Made by a program: the position numbers and the translations under genes. Shown here piece by piece: positions 53,454 to 60,973 of a DNA stretch of 64,000 nt; the first letter of the stretch is position 1, and each line of letters begins with the position of its first letter. The notes under the pieces are model-generated. The model saw only the letters and a program-made list of their open reading frames with translations, was not told where the DNA came from and did not search any database. Origin of the DNA: Actinomadura_C alba (GTDB lineage: Bacteria > Actinomycetota > Actinomycetes > Streptosporangiales > Streptosporangiaceae); contig NZ_BAAAOK010000015.1 in NCBI RefSeq assembly GCF_039530285.1, forward strand, positions 248,001 through 312,000. Direction: 5' to 3'.

Positions 53454-53565
53454 GCCGCAGGGCGTACCCGATCGCGTGATGCGGTGGTTCCACAGGCGGT
53501 CGTTCCCGGACGTCACTTTTCTGTCGCTGTCCGTAGCACCTGCTCGTGGCGGGCATGATCTAGCC

Positions 53566-53613
53566 ATGGAGGAGAAGACCTCGGTTCGGATGGCGATGGG
53601 GTCGCCATGCTGA
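53566..53613 (+). CDS. Possible 15-residue upstream ORF of the PAP2 gene
   Basis: MEEKTSVRMAMGSPC, ATG 53566 to TGA 53613, overlapping the PAP2 start (ATGCTGA). CATGAT (53554-53559) six bases upstream could be a leaderless -10. Could couple translation of the phosphatase. Weak support. Confidence 0.3.
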   Translation: MEEKTSVRMAMGSPC

Positions 53614-54560
53614 CCGAAATCATGCGGTTCATATCGTTCATTGGCAGCGCCGGGTTCTATCTGCCCGTCGTCGTTCTGGTGTTCTGGTGCTTCAGCCCGC
53701 GCGTCGCGGCCCGGGCGGCGGTCGTGCTGGCGTTCAGCGCGGCGGTGAACACGCTGCTGAAGCTGCTCTGGCACGCTCCGCGGCCGTACTGGACGGACCC
53801 GTCGGTCAAGGCATACCAGTCCCTGGCGTCGTTCGGCATGCCGTCCGGGCACGCTCAGTCCGCCGCCGTCGGGTGGGGTCTGGTCGGGGTCCAGGCCCGG
53901 CGACGGGCCGTCTGGGTGCTGGTCGGGGTGGTGGTGTTCCTGGTCGGGGTGTCGCGCGTCTACCTCGGGGTGCACTCCGTCTGGCAGGTGCTCGCGGGCT
54001 GGGCGATCGGTGCCGTGCTGCTGGCCGCGGCTCTGGCGTTGGAGCCGATCGTGGTGCCCTGGTGGACCCGCCGGGCCCTCGCGGTGCAGTTCCTGCTCAG
54101 CGCCGTGGTGGCGGCCGCCGTCCTGGTGGCCACCGCGCTCGCGGTCGAGGCACTGGCCGGCCGGCCCCTGCCGGGGGCGTGGGCGAGGGCCATCGAGGTG
54201 GCGGGCGGAACGGTGAAACCCGTGTCGCTCGCCCAGGGGTCCGCGGCCACCGGGACCCTGTTCGGAGTGCTGGCCGGGCTGTCCTGGCTCACTCGGACGG
54301 GCTGGTACGACGCCGGCGGGCCACCGCTGAAGCGGCTCGCGCGGCTTCCGATCGGGTTCGCCGGGGCGGCCGCGATCTGGGTGGTCGGCCTGTTCGCCGG
54401 CACCCAGGTGATCGTGGTGTTCGTGGTGTACACACTGCTCACGCTGTGGATCATCTTCGGGGCGCCTGCGGTGTTCGTCCGCCTCGGGCTGGCGCGGCGC
54501 GAGGTGCGCGCGGCGCGGGCCGACGGCCTCGCTCCGGGCGACGCCCGCTCGATCACCTGA
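53607..54560 (+). CDS. PAP2-superfamily membrane phosphatase
   Basis: 317 residues. Six or more helices. Phosphatase motifs in order: KLLWHAPRPYW, FGMPSGHAQSA and SRVYLGVHSVWQV, with the Arg, His and Asp/His positions of the C1-C2-C3 pattern. Likely dephosphorylates undecaprenyl or other lipid diphosphates. The second half adds three to four helices absent from the smallest family members. Start preceded by GATGGGG. Confidence 0.9.
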   Translation: MLTEIMRFISFIGSAGFYLPVVVLVFWCFSPRVAARAAVVLAFSAAVNTLLKLLWHAPRPYWTDPSVKAYQSLASFGMPSGHAQSAAVGWGLVGVQARRRAVWVLVGVVVFLVGVSRVYLGVHSVWQVLAGWAIGAVLLAAALALEPIVVPWWTRRALAVQFLLSAVVAAAVLVATALAVEALAGRPLPGAWARAIEVAGGTVKPVSLAQGSAATGTLFGVLAGLSWLTRTGWYDAGGPPLKRLARLPIGFAGAAAIWVVGLFAGTQVIVVFVVYTLLTLWIIFGAPAVFVRLGLARREVRAARADGLAPGDARSIT

Positions 54561-54606
54561 GCGGATGCGGCCGGCGCCCGCGGATCCTCCTAGACTCAGG
54601 TGCATC

Positions 54607-55281
54607 ATGGTAGAGATCTCACCCAGCATCCTGTCCGCCGACTTCGCCCGGCTCGCCGACGATGTCGCGATCATCGCCGACGTCGCCGACTGGGTGCACA
54701 TCGACGTGATGGACAACCACTTCGTGCCCAACCTGACGATCGGCCTGCCGGTCGTCGAGGCCCTGCTGAAGCACAGCGCGCTGCCGCTGGACTGCCACCT
54801 CATGATCGAGGACCCGGACCGGTGGGCGCCTCGGTACGCCGAGGTGGGGGCCGGGGGCGTCACGATCCACGCCGAGGCGGCCAAGGCGCCGATCCGTACA
54901 TTGCGCGAGATCCGGTCCGCGGGCGCGCGCGCCGGGCTCGCGATCAACCCGGCCACCCCGGTGGAGCCGTACGAAGACCTGCTCGGCGAGATCGACATGT
55001 TGCTGCTCATGACGGTGGAGCCCGGCTTCGGCGGCCAGCGGTTCCTCGACGTCGTGCTGCCCAAGGTGCGTCGTGCCCGTGAGCTGATCAAGGGGCGGGA
55101 CCTCTCGGTGCGGCTCCAGGTCGACGGCGGGGTCGGCGCAGAGACGATCGAGCGCTGCGCCGAGGCGGGCGCCGATGTCTTCGTCGCGGGAAACGCCGTC
55201 TACGGCGCCGACGACCCGGCCGAGGCGGTGCGGGCGCTGCGCGCGGACGCCGAGAGGGCCGCCGCCCGCGCCGGCCGGTGA
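54607..55281 (+). CDS. rpe: Ribulose-phosphate 3-epimerase
   Basis: 224 residues. ISPSILSADFARL, VHIDVMDNHFVPNLTIG, DCHLMIEDPDRW, LLLMTVEPGFGGQRF, QVDGGVGAET. Pentose phosphate pathway; supplies ribulose 5-phosphate, the carbon source for the RibB reaction downstream. TAGACT at 54591-54596 is a -10 with little or no leader. Confidence 0.96.
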   Translation: MVEISPSILSADFARLADDVAIIADVADWVHIDVMDNHFVPNLTIGLPVVEALLKHSALPLDCHLMIEDPDRWAPRYAEVGAGGVTIHAEAAKAPIRTLREIRSAGARAGLAINPATPVEPYEDLLGEIDMLLLMTVEPGFGGQRFLDVVLPKVRRARELIKGRDLSVRLQVDGGVGAETIERCAEAGADVFVAGNAVYGADDPAEAVRALRADAERAAARAGR

Positions 55282-55414
55282 CGGCCTCGGCCCCGGCCGC
55301 GGCTCGGATTCGGGGCTACCAAGCGAGCGCTAGGTTGTTTATTCTCTGATCGTGGGCATCCTCACATATGGCGGGGAATGCCGGAGATGGCACACTGGTT
55401 ACGGAAGTCAGCAA

Positions 55415-55541
55415 GCGTGCTCCGGGGTCGGTGAAATTCCGAACCGGCGGTGACAGTCCGCGACCCGGCCGAAGCCATCGGCCGGTTGACCCGGTGGAAC
55501 TCCGGGACCGACGGTGAGAGTCCGGATGGGAGGCAGCGCGC
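55415..55541 (+). promoter_or_regulatory. FMN riboswitch (RFN element)
   Basis: Contains the hallmark segments GGGGTCGGTGAAATTCCGAA, CCGGCGGTGACAGTCCGCGA, a variable hairpin, CGGTGAGAGTCCGGATGGGA, then GGCAGCGC. Spacing and order fit the six-stem RFN fold. It lies 80 nt before ribE and should switch off the rib operon when FMN is high. Confidence 0.95.
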
Positions 55542-55545
55542 GATG

Positions 55546-55562
55546 CGCCCCTACCTGGGGCG
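55546..55562 (+). terminator. Expression-platform hairpin after the FMN riboswitch
   Basis: CGCCCC TACCT GGGGCG followed by TTGTCTTC. A candidate terminator; ribosome site AAAGGAG at about 55603 follows. Confidence 0.5.
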
Positions 55563-55620
55563 TTGTCTTCGCGGTCTTCGCGACCTTCCCCGGAGTCTTA
55601 TCCAAAGGAGACTTCGGGAC

Positions 55621-56214
55621 ATGTTCACCGGCATCGTCGAGGAACTCGGCGAGATCGTGGGCGTCGAACCCCTGGGCGACTCGGCGCGGCTCGCGATCCG
55701 CGGGCCGCTCGTCACCCAGGACGCCGTGCACGGTGCGTCCATCGCGGTCAACGGCGTCTGCCTGACCGTGGTCGACCTCAAGGACGACGTCTTCACCGCC
55801 GACATCATGAAAGAGACCCTCGACCGGTCCGCCCTCGGCGGCGTCGAGCCGGGGTCGCGGGTCAACCTGGAGCGCCCGGTCCGCCTCGCCGACCGGCTCG
55901 GAGGGCACCTCGTCCAGGGACATGTCGACGGCGTCGCCGAGATCGTGTCCAGGGAGCCGGGTGAACACTGGGACGTCGTCACGGTCTCACTGCCCCCCGA
56001 ACTCTCGCGGTACGTCGTCGGGAAGGGCTCGATCACCGTCGACGGGATCAGCCTCACCGTCGTCGAGGCCGCGACCGACTGGTTCACAGTCAGCCTGATC
56101 CCCACCACGCTCGCCCTCACGACGCTCGGCCACAAGGGTCCCGGCGACCCGGTGAACCTCGAGGTCGACGTCGTCGCGAAGTACGTCGAGCGGCTCATGG
56201 GCGCGGATCGATGA
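55621..56214 (+). CDS. ribE: Riboflavin synthase alpha chain
   Basis: 197 residues from ATG 55621, AAAGGAG upstream. Two lumazine-binding halves: MFTGIVEELGEI, VNGVCLTVVD, ETLDRS; then VQGHVDGVAEIV, SITVDGISLTVVEA, IPTTLALTTLG. Dismutates two lumazines to riboflavin. First gene of the riboswitch-controlled operon. ATGA overlap with the next ORF. Confidence 0.97.
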   Translation: MFTGIVEELGEIVGVEPLGDSARLAIRGPLVTQDAVHGASIAVNGVCLTVVDLKDDVFTADIMKETLDRSALGGVEPGSRVNLERPVRLADRLGGHLVQGHVDGVAEIVSREPGEHWDVVTVSLPPELSRYVVGKGSITVDGISLTVVEAATDWFTVSLIPTTLALTTLGHKGPGDPVNLEVDVVAKYVERLMGADR

Positions 56215-56384
56215 GCCGGACACAGGCGGGGTTCTCCGTCCTCGGACACCAGGTGCTCCTCACCGACCTGGTGGGGAACGCCTGCGCGGTCTTCGTGATG
56301 GTGTTGGTCGGGTTCCGCGGCTGGCTCCGGCAGTACCGGGCCCAGACCGCCGAGGCCCAGGATCTCGAGGCGGTGGCGCCGTGA
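56211..56384 (+). CDS. 57-residue protein resembling the N-terminus of RibM/PnuC
   Basis: ATG 56211 overlaps the ribE stop and its TGA overlaps the ribBA GTG, so it is in the coupled operon. FSVLGHQVLLTDLVGNACAV matches the start of actinobacterial RibM (h-x2-D-M/L-V/I-G-N before the first helix). One hydrophobic segment follows, then a polar tail QYRAQTAEAQDLEAVAP. Full RibM has ~200 residues and several helices and sits at exactly this operon position in Streptomyces. Either a vestige of that riboflavin transporter or a distinct small membrane protein. Confidence 0.6.
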   Translation: MSRTQAGFSVLGHQVLLTDLVGNACAVFVMVLVGFRGWLRQYRAQTAEAQDLEAVAP

Positions 56385-57625
56385 GCGGCGACGATATGGA
56401 GACCATGGGAATGTTCGCGAGCATCGAGGAAGCCGTCGCCGAAATCGCAGCGGGAAAGCCGGTCGTGGTGGTGGACGACGTCGACCGTGAGAACGAGGGT
56501 GACATCATCTTCGCCGCCGCCAAGGCGACCCCGGAGCTGCTGGCCTTCACCATCCGCTACACCAGCGGGGTGATCTGCGTGCCGATGCTCGGCGAGGAGC
56601 TGGACCGGCTGAACATCCCCCTGATGACCTCGCAGAACCGGGACCGTATGCGGACGGCCTACACGATCAGCGTCGACGCGCGCGACGGGGTCACGACCGG
56701 CATCTCCGCCGCCGACCGCGCCCGTACGATCCGTACGCTGTGCGACTCGGCGACCGAGCCGTACGAGATCGTCCGGCCCGGCCACATCTTCCCCCTGCGC
56801 TACCACGAGGGCGGCGTCCTACGCCGCCGCGGACACACCGAGGCGGCGGTCGACCTGGCGAGGCTCGCCGGGCTCAGCGAGGCGGGCGTGCTCGCCGAGG
56901 TGGTGAACGACGACGGCACGATGGCCCGGCTGCCGGAGTTGCAGGTCTTCGCCAAGGAGCACGGGCTGAAGCTGGTGTCGATCGAGCAGCTGGTCGAGTA
57001 CCGCCGGCGGACCGAGCAGATGGTGCGGCGCGCCGCCGAGACGCGGCTGCCCAACCGGCACGGCGTCTGGCGCGCGGTGGGCTACGCCAGCGACATCGAC
57101 GGCGGTGAGCACCTCGCTCTGGTGTACGGGGAGATCGGCGACGGCGAGGACGTGCTCGTTCGGGTGCACTCCGAGTGCCTGACCGGAGACGTCCTCGGCT
57201 CGGAGCGCTGTGACTGCGGCACCCAGCTGGACGACGCCATGGCCGAGATCGCCGCCGAGGGCCGCGGCATCGTCCTCTATCTGCGCGGGCACGAGGGCCG
57301 GGGGATCGGCTTGCTGGCCAAGCTGCGCGCCTACCACCTGCAGGACAACGGCTCCGACACCGTGGACGCCAACCTGGAACTCGGCCTGCCGACCGACGCG
57401 CGGGAGTACAGCAATGCCGCCCACATGCTCACAGATCTTGGCGTACGCTCCATCCGGATGCTGACCAACAACCCGAAGAAACTGCAGGGGCTGCAGGGCT
57501 TCGGCCTGAGGGTGCGCGGCCGGATCGCGCTGCCGGTCACCGTCACCGAGCACAACCAGCGCTACCTGACGGTCAAGCGGGACCGTCTCGGTCACGAGAT
57601 CGCCGGGCTGGAGGACGCTTCATGA
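56381..57625 (+). CDS. ribBA: Bifunctional DHBP synthase / GTP cyclohydrolase II
   Basis: 414 residues from GTG 56381. RibB half: VVVVDDVDRENEGDIIFAA, MTSQNRDRMRTAYTISVDA, HIFPLRYHEGGVLRRRGHTEA (in pieces). RibA half: VRVHSECLTGDVLGSERCDCG with zinc Cys, LRGHEGRGIGLL, LTNNPKKLQGL. Starts both branches of riboflavin synthesis. Overlaps ribH by 4 nt. Confidence 0.97.
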   Translation: MSGDDMETMGMFASIEEAVAEIAAGKPVVVVDDVDRENEGDIIFAAAKATPELLAFTIRYTSGVICVPMLGEELDRLNIPLMTSQNRDRMRTAYTISVDARDGVTTGISAADRARTIRTLCDSATEPYEIVRPGHIFPLRYHEGGVLRRRGHTEAAVDLARLAGLSEAGVLAEVVNDDGTMARLPELQVFAKEHGLKLVSIEQLVEYRRRTEQMVRRAAETRLPNRHGVWRAVGYASDIDGGEHLALVYGEIGDGEDVLVRVHSECLTGDVLGSERCDCGTQLDDAMAEIAAEGRGIVLYLRGHEGRGIGLLAKLRAYHLQDNGSDTVDANLELGLPTDAREYSNAAHMLTDLGVRSIRMLTNNPKKLQGLQGFGLRVRGRIALPVTVTEHNQRYLTVKRDRLGHEIAGLEDAS

Positions 57626-58128
57626 GCGGCAGTGGCAGGCCTGAGGACATCACGGTCGACGCGGCCGACCTCTCGCTCGGCATCGTCTGCACCCGCTGGC
57701 ACGCCGGCGTCACCGACCGGCTACTCGAGCGGGCGGTCGAGGCGGCGAAGGCGTGCGGGGTCGACGAGCCGGTCGTCGCGCGGGTGCCGGGGGCGCTGGA
57801 GCTTCCCGTGGTCGCCCAGCAGCTCGCCCGCGATCACGACGCTGTGGTGTGCCTCGGCGCGGTCATCCGCGGCGAGACCGCGCATTTCGACTACGTGTGC
57901 GACTCCGTCACCGCCGGGCTGACCCGGGTGGCTCTCGACGAGGCGACGCCGGTGGGCAACGGAGTCCTCACCTGTGAGAGCATTGAGCAGGCAATCGATC
58001 GCAGTGGGCTGGTGGACAGCCGCGAGGACAAGGGATGGGAGGCGACTGTGGCCGCACTCGACACGGCACTGACCTTGCGAGGTCTGCGGCATCACGGTCA
58101 CGCCGGGCACCTCTCCGAGCATCTCTAG
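57622..58128 (+). CDS. ribH: 6,7-dimethyl-8-ribityllumazine synthase
   Basis: 168 residues. LGIVCTRWHAGVTDRLLE, VPGALELPVVAQQL, CLGAVIRGETAHFDYVC with the catalytic His, GNGVLTCESIEQAI. Couples the RibA and RibB products. The C-terminus has an extra His/Gly tail (RGLRHHGHAGHL). Last rib gene; hisG follows after 92 nt. Confidence 0.97.
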   Translation: MSGSGRPEDITVDAADLSLGIVCTRWHAGVTDRLLERAVEAAKACGVDEPVVARVPGALELPVVAQQLARDHDAVVCLGAVIRGETAHFDYVCDSVTAGLTRVALDEATPVGNGVLTCESIEQAIDRSGLVDSREDKGWEATVAALDTALTLRGLRHHGHAGHLSEHL

Positions 58129-58220
58129 CGGAGATCCAGGGGATACACCCCCTGTGACCCGGCCATCGGGCTCCCGGGCCCGTCTGGTTTCCCGCGACAT
58201 CCATCCGAAAGGTTCATTCC

Positions 58221-59096
58221 GTGCTGTCTCTCGTCCTGCCCAAGGGCTCACTCGAAAAGGCGACGCTCGAGCTCTTCGACGCCGCCGACCTGACCGTCCG
58301 GCGCGCGTCCGACCGTGACTACCGCGCCTCGATCGACGACCCGCGCATCGAGCGGGTCCGGGTGCTGCGGCCCCAGGAGATCCCCACCTATCTCGAGCAG
58401 GGGTTGTTCGACCTCGGCATCACGGGCCGGGACTGGATCACCGAGACCGACGCCGACGTCGTGTCGCTCGGTGAACTGCAGTACTCCAAGGCCACCTCCA
58501 ACCCGGTGCGGGTCATCATGGCCGTGCCGGCCGACGCGCCATGGCAGCAGGTCTCCGATCTGCCGGAAGGCGTCCGGATCTCGACCGAGTTCCCCGCCCT
58601 CACCCAGCGGTTCCTGGAGAAGCACGGCGTCAAGGCGCGGGTCGTCCCGTCCTACGGCGCGACCGAGGCGAAGGTGCCCGACATCGTCGACGCGATCGTC
58701 GACCTGACCGAGACCGGGTCCTCGCTGCGCAAGAACGGCCTGCGCATCCTCGACACGCTGCTCACCAGCTACACCGAGCTCGTCGCCAACCGCGAGGCCT
58801 ACGAGAACCCGGAGAAGCGGGCCGCGATGGAGGACGTCGCGCTGCTGCTCCAGGGGGCGATCCGGGCGCGCGGCCAGGTGCTGCTCAAGCTCAACGTCGC
58901 CAACGACGAGTTGCGCAGCGTGCTCGACATCATGCCGGCGATGTCGTCGCCGACCGTCACCTCGCTGGCCGGCGGGGAGATGCAGGCGGTCGAGAGCGTC
59001 GTCGCCAAGCGGGGGGTCAACACCCTCATCCCGGCGCTCAAGGCGGCAGGTGCCCGTGACATCCTCGAGATTCCCATCGCCAAGATCGTTGACTAG
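58221..59096 (+). CDS. hisG: ATP phosphoribosyltransferase, long form
   Basis: 291 residues from GTG 58221, AAAGG upstream. LVLPKGSLEKATLELF, DLGITGRDWI, VVPSYGATEAKVPDIVDAIVD with the PRPP site, DLTETGSSLRKNGL. C-terminal ACT-like regulatory domain from about 215, the site of His inhibition. First step of histidine synthesis. hisE, usually just upstream in actinomycetes, is not here. Confidence 0.96.
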   Translation: MLSLVLPKGSLEKATLELFDAADLTVRRASDRDYRASIDDPRIERVRVLRPQEIPTYLEQGLFDLGITGRDWITETDADVVSLGELQYSKATSNPVRVIMAVPADAPWQQVSDLPEGVRISTEFPALTQRFLEKHGVKARVVPSYGATEAKVPDIVDAIVDLTETGSSLRKNGLRILDTLLTSYTELVANREAYENPEKRAAMEDVALLLQGAIRARGQVLLKLNVANDELRSVLDIMPAMSSPTVTSLAGGEMQAVESVVAKRGVNTLIPALKAAGARDILEIPIAKIVD

Positions 59097-59529
59097 GCGG
59101 CTGCCGGTCACCTGGCGGCCCTTCCGCAGCCGGGTGATCGCCTACACGCTGGCGAGCGTGATCACGCTGGGCATGATCACGCTCGCCATCGTGATCGCAC
59201 CGCCCTTCGGCATCGCCGACCGGCTGGGCCTGGTGTTCTTCGGCATGGCCATCTCGGCGATCCTGCACATGCTCGCCCGCAGCAGGGTCGTCGCCGACGA
59301 GCGGGGGCTCACCGTCGTCAACCCCCTTCGCACCCACCGGTACGACTGGGCCGAGGTGCTGAGGGTCACCATGGTGCAGGGCGATCCCTGGCCCACCCTC
59401 GATCTGGCCGACGGCACCTCGGTCGGCGCGATGGGGATCCAGGGCTCTGAGGGCGAGCGGGCGCGCAGGGCCATCACCGAGCTCCAGGCCCTGCTCCGTG
59501 AGCGCGGTGAGGCGCCCGAGCCCATCTGA
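59089..59529 (+). CDS. PH-domain membrane protein
   Basis: About 146 residues from TTG 59089, overlapping the hisG end; the start is uncertain. Two hydrophobic segments (VIAYTLASVITLGMITLAIVI; LGLVFFGMAISAILHML) precede a bacterial PH-like domain (VVADERGLTVVNPLRTHRYDWAEVLRV, then GDPWPTLDLADGTSVGAMGI). Proteins of this type follow hisG across actinomycetes; function unknown. Confidence 0.85.
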   Translation: MTRRLPVTWRPFRSRVIAYTLASVITLGMITLAIVIAPPFGIADRLGLVFFGMAISAILHMLARSRVVADERGLTVVNPLRTHRYDWAEVLRVTMVQGDPWPTLDLADGTSVGAMGIQGSEGERARRAITELQALLRERGEAPEPI

Positions 59530-59542
59530 TCGACTGGATCGA

Positions 59543-60754
59543 TCAGTCCGGCGGCCGCGCGGGCCCGGCGCCGTGCAGGTTCAGAGCGCTCAGCGCGAGG
59601 GCGACCTCCACGAGATCGCGCGGCCGGGCCAGCGACCGCCCGGTGAGCCGCTCGATGCGGCGCAGGCGGTTGAGCACGGTGTTGTGGTGGCAGTAGAGGC
59701 GGTTCGCCGCGCGCGCCGCAGACCCGTCGCAGTCGAGCCAGGCGGTGAGGGTGGTCACCAGGACTTCCCGGAAGCCGGGATCGACGTCGGCGAGGGGGCC
59801 CAGTACCTCCCGGCCGAGCCGGGCGGCCAGCTCCGGCTGCGAGACGACCAGGGCCTCCGGCAGCCGCCGGTCGAGCGTGGCGATCTCGTTCTCCCCGGGT
59901 CGGCAGGTGCGCAGCGCGAGGTCCGCGAGCCGCCGGGCCCACCCGAGCTCGCCGAGTCCGTCGACGACCGGGCTCAGTCCCGCGTGACCGCGCACATGGG
60001 GACGTAGCGCCGCGACGACGTCGTCGAGGCCGGCCGGGCCGAGACAGACCAGTCCGACAGTGGCGTCGGCGCGCATCCGCCAGATGAAACGCACTCCGTC
60101 GACGTCCGCCGGCCGGTGGCCGCCCCACTCGCCGAGGGCGTCGTCGTCGCGCAGCACGACGACCGCGTAGCGGCCCCGCTGCGGCAGCCCGAGCACCGCC
60201 GTCGCGGTGGGGAGCAGCCCGCCCTCGGCGGCGCGCCCCTCGAGGAGCGCGTCGACGACCGCCTGCGTCCGCTCCTCACTGCGGCGCAGCAGTTCGTAGC
60301 GGGTGTGACGGTAGGCCTCGGCGGCCATGCTGGACTGCTGGTCGATGGTCTGCCAGGTTCGGGTGGCGTGACGGACGAGGGCCGGCACGTGCGCCGGGTG
60401 CTCCTCGCTCACCACCTCGACCAGGGCCTCCCAGAACACCCTGCCGGCCAGGCGGTAGGACCTGAGCAGCTGGTCCAGCGGCTGTCCCTGCTCGGCTCGG
60501 CGCCGGCCGAGCCGTTCGGCCCACTGCAGGTCCAGCCGCCGGCCGCCCGGCTCGAGGATCGCCCCGATGCCGTGCTCAAGCCCGATCTGGCAGGTCTCCC
60601 ACAGGTCGTCGCGCAGCTCGGCGGGCCGGTCGCGTCCTTCGCCGTCGAGGATCTCCGAGACCAGTTGATCGGTGAGTTCCGGAAGGCGATCCCACAGGCG
60701 CAGCACGGCCTTTCGCATGATCGCCCGGTCGGCGCCGTCGGGTGCGGTCGCCAT
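59543..60754 (-). CDS. PucR-family transcriptional regulator
   Basis: 403 residues from ATG 60754 with GGAGGTGG upstream; GTG 60766 is an alternative. N-terminal helical sensor region, a GGDEF-like central part (YAVVVLRDDDALGEW), and the C-terminal PucR HTH: FREVLVTTLTAWLDCDGSA, then RLYCHHNTVLNRLRRIERLTGRSL, typical of CdaR/PucR. Controls unknown genes. Divergent from the large LuxR-type gene downstream. Confidence 0.9.
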   Translation of the reverse strand: MATAPDGADRAIMRKAVLRLWDRLPELTDQLVSEILDGEGRDRPAELRDDLWETCQIGLEHGIGAILEPGGRRLDLQWAERLGRRRAEQGQPLDQLLRSYRLAGRVFWEALVEVVSEEHPAHVPALVRHATRTWQTIDQQSSMAAEAYRHTRYELLRRSEERTQAVVDALLEGRAAEGGLLPTATAVLGLPQRGRYAVVVLRDDDALGEWGGHRPADVDGVRFIWRMRADATVGLVCLGPAGLDDVVAALRPHVRGHAGLSPVVDGLGELGWARRLADLALRTCRPGENEIATLDRRLPEALVVSQPELAARLGREVLGPLADVDPGFREVLVTTLTAWLDCDGSAARAANRLYCHHNTVLNRLRRIERLTGRSLARPRDLVEVALALSALNLHGAGPARPPD

Positions 60755-60973
60755 GGTCGATGCCACCTCCAGCGCTCGCGGGCGCTCATGGTGCCATCGG
60801 AGCGCGGCCCTGACCATACCGGCGGGGCGATCGGCGGCCGGATTGTGGCCGGTCACAACGCGACCGCCGGTTCGTTGGGTCGGCTCACTGAATGAGAACG
60901 CCGCTCTGGACCGGTTCGGTCGCTCCGTGTTGACGTATGCCAGCGATCCGTTCCCACCCGTTGAGGGAGTGAT

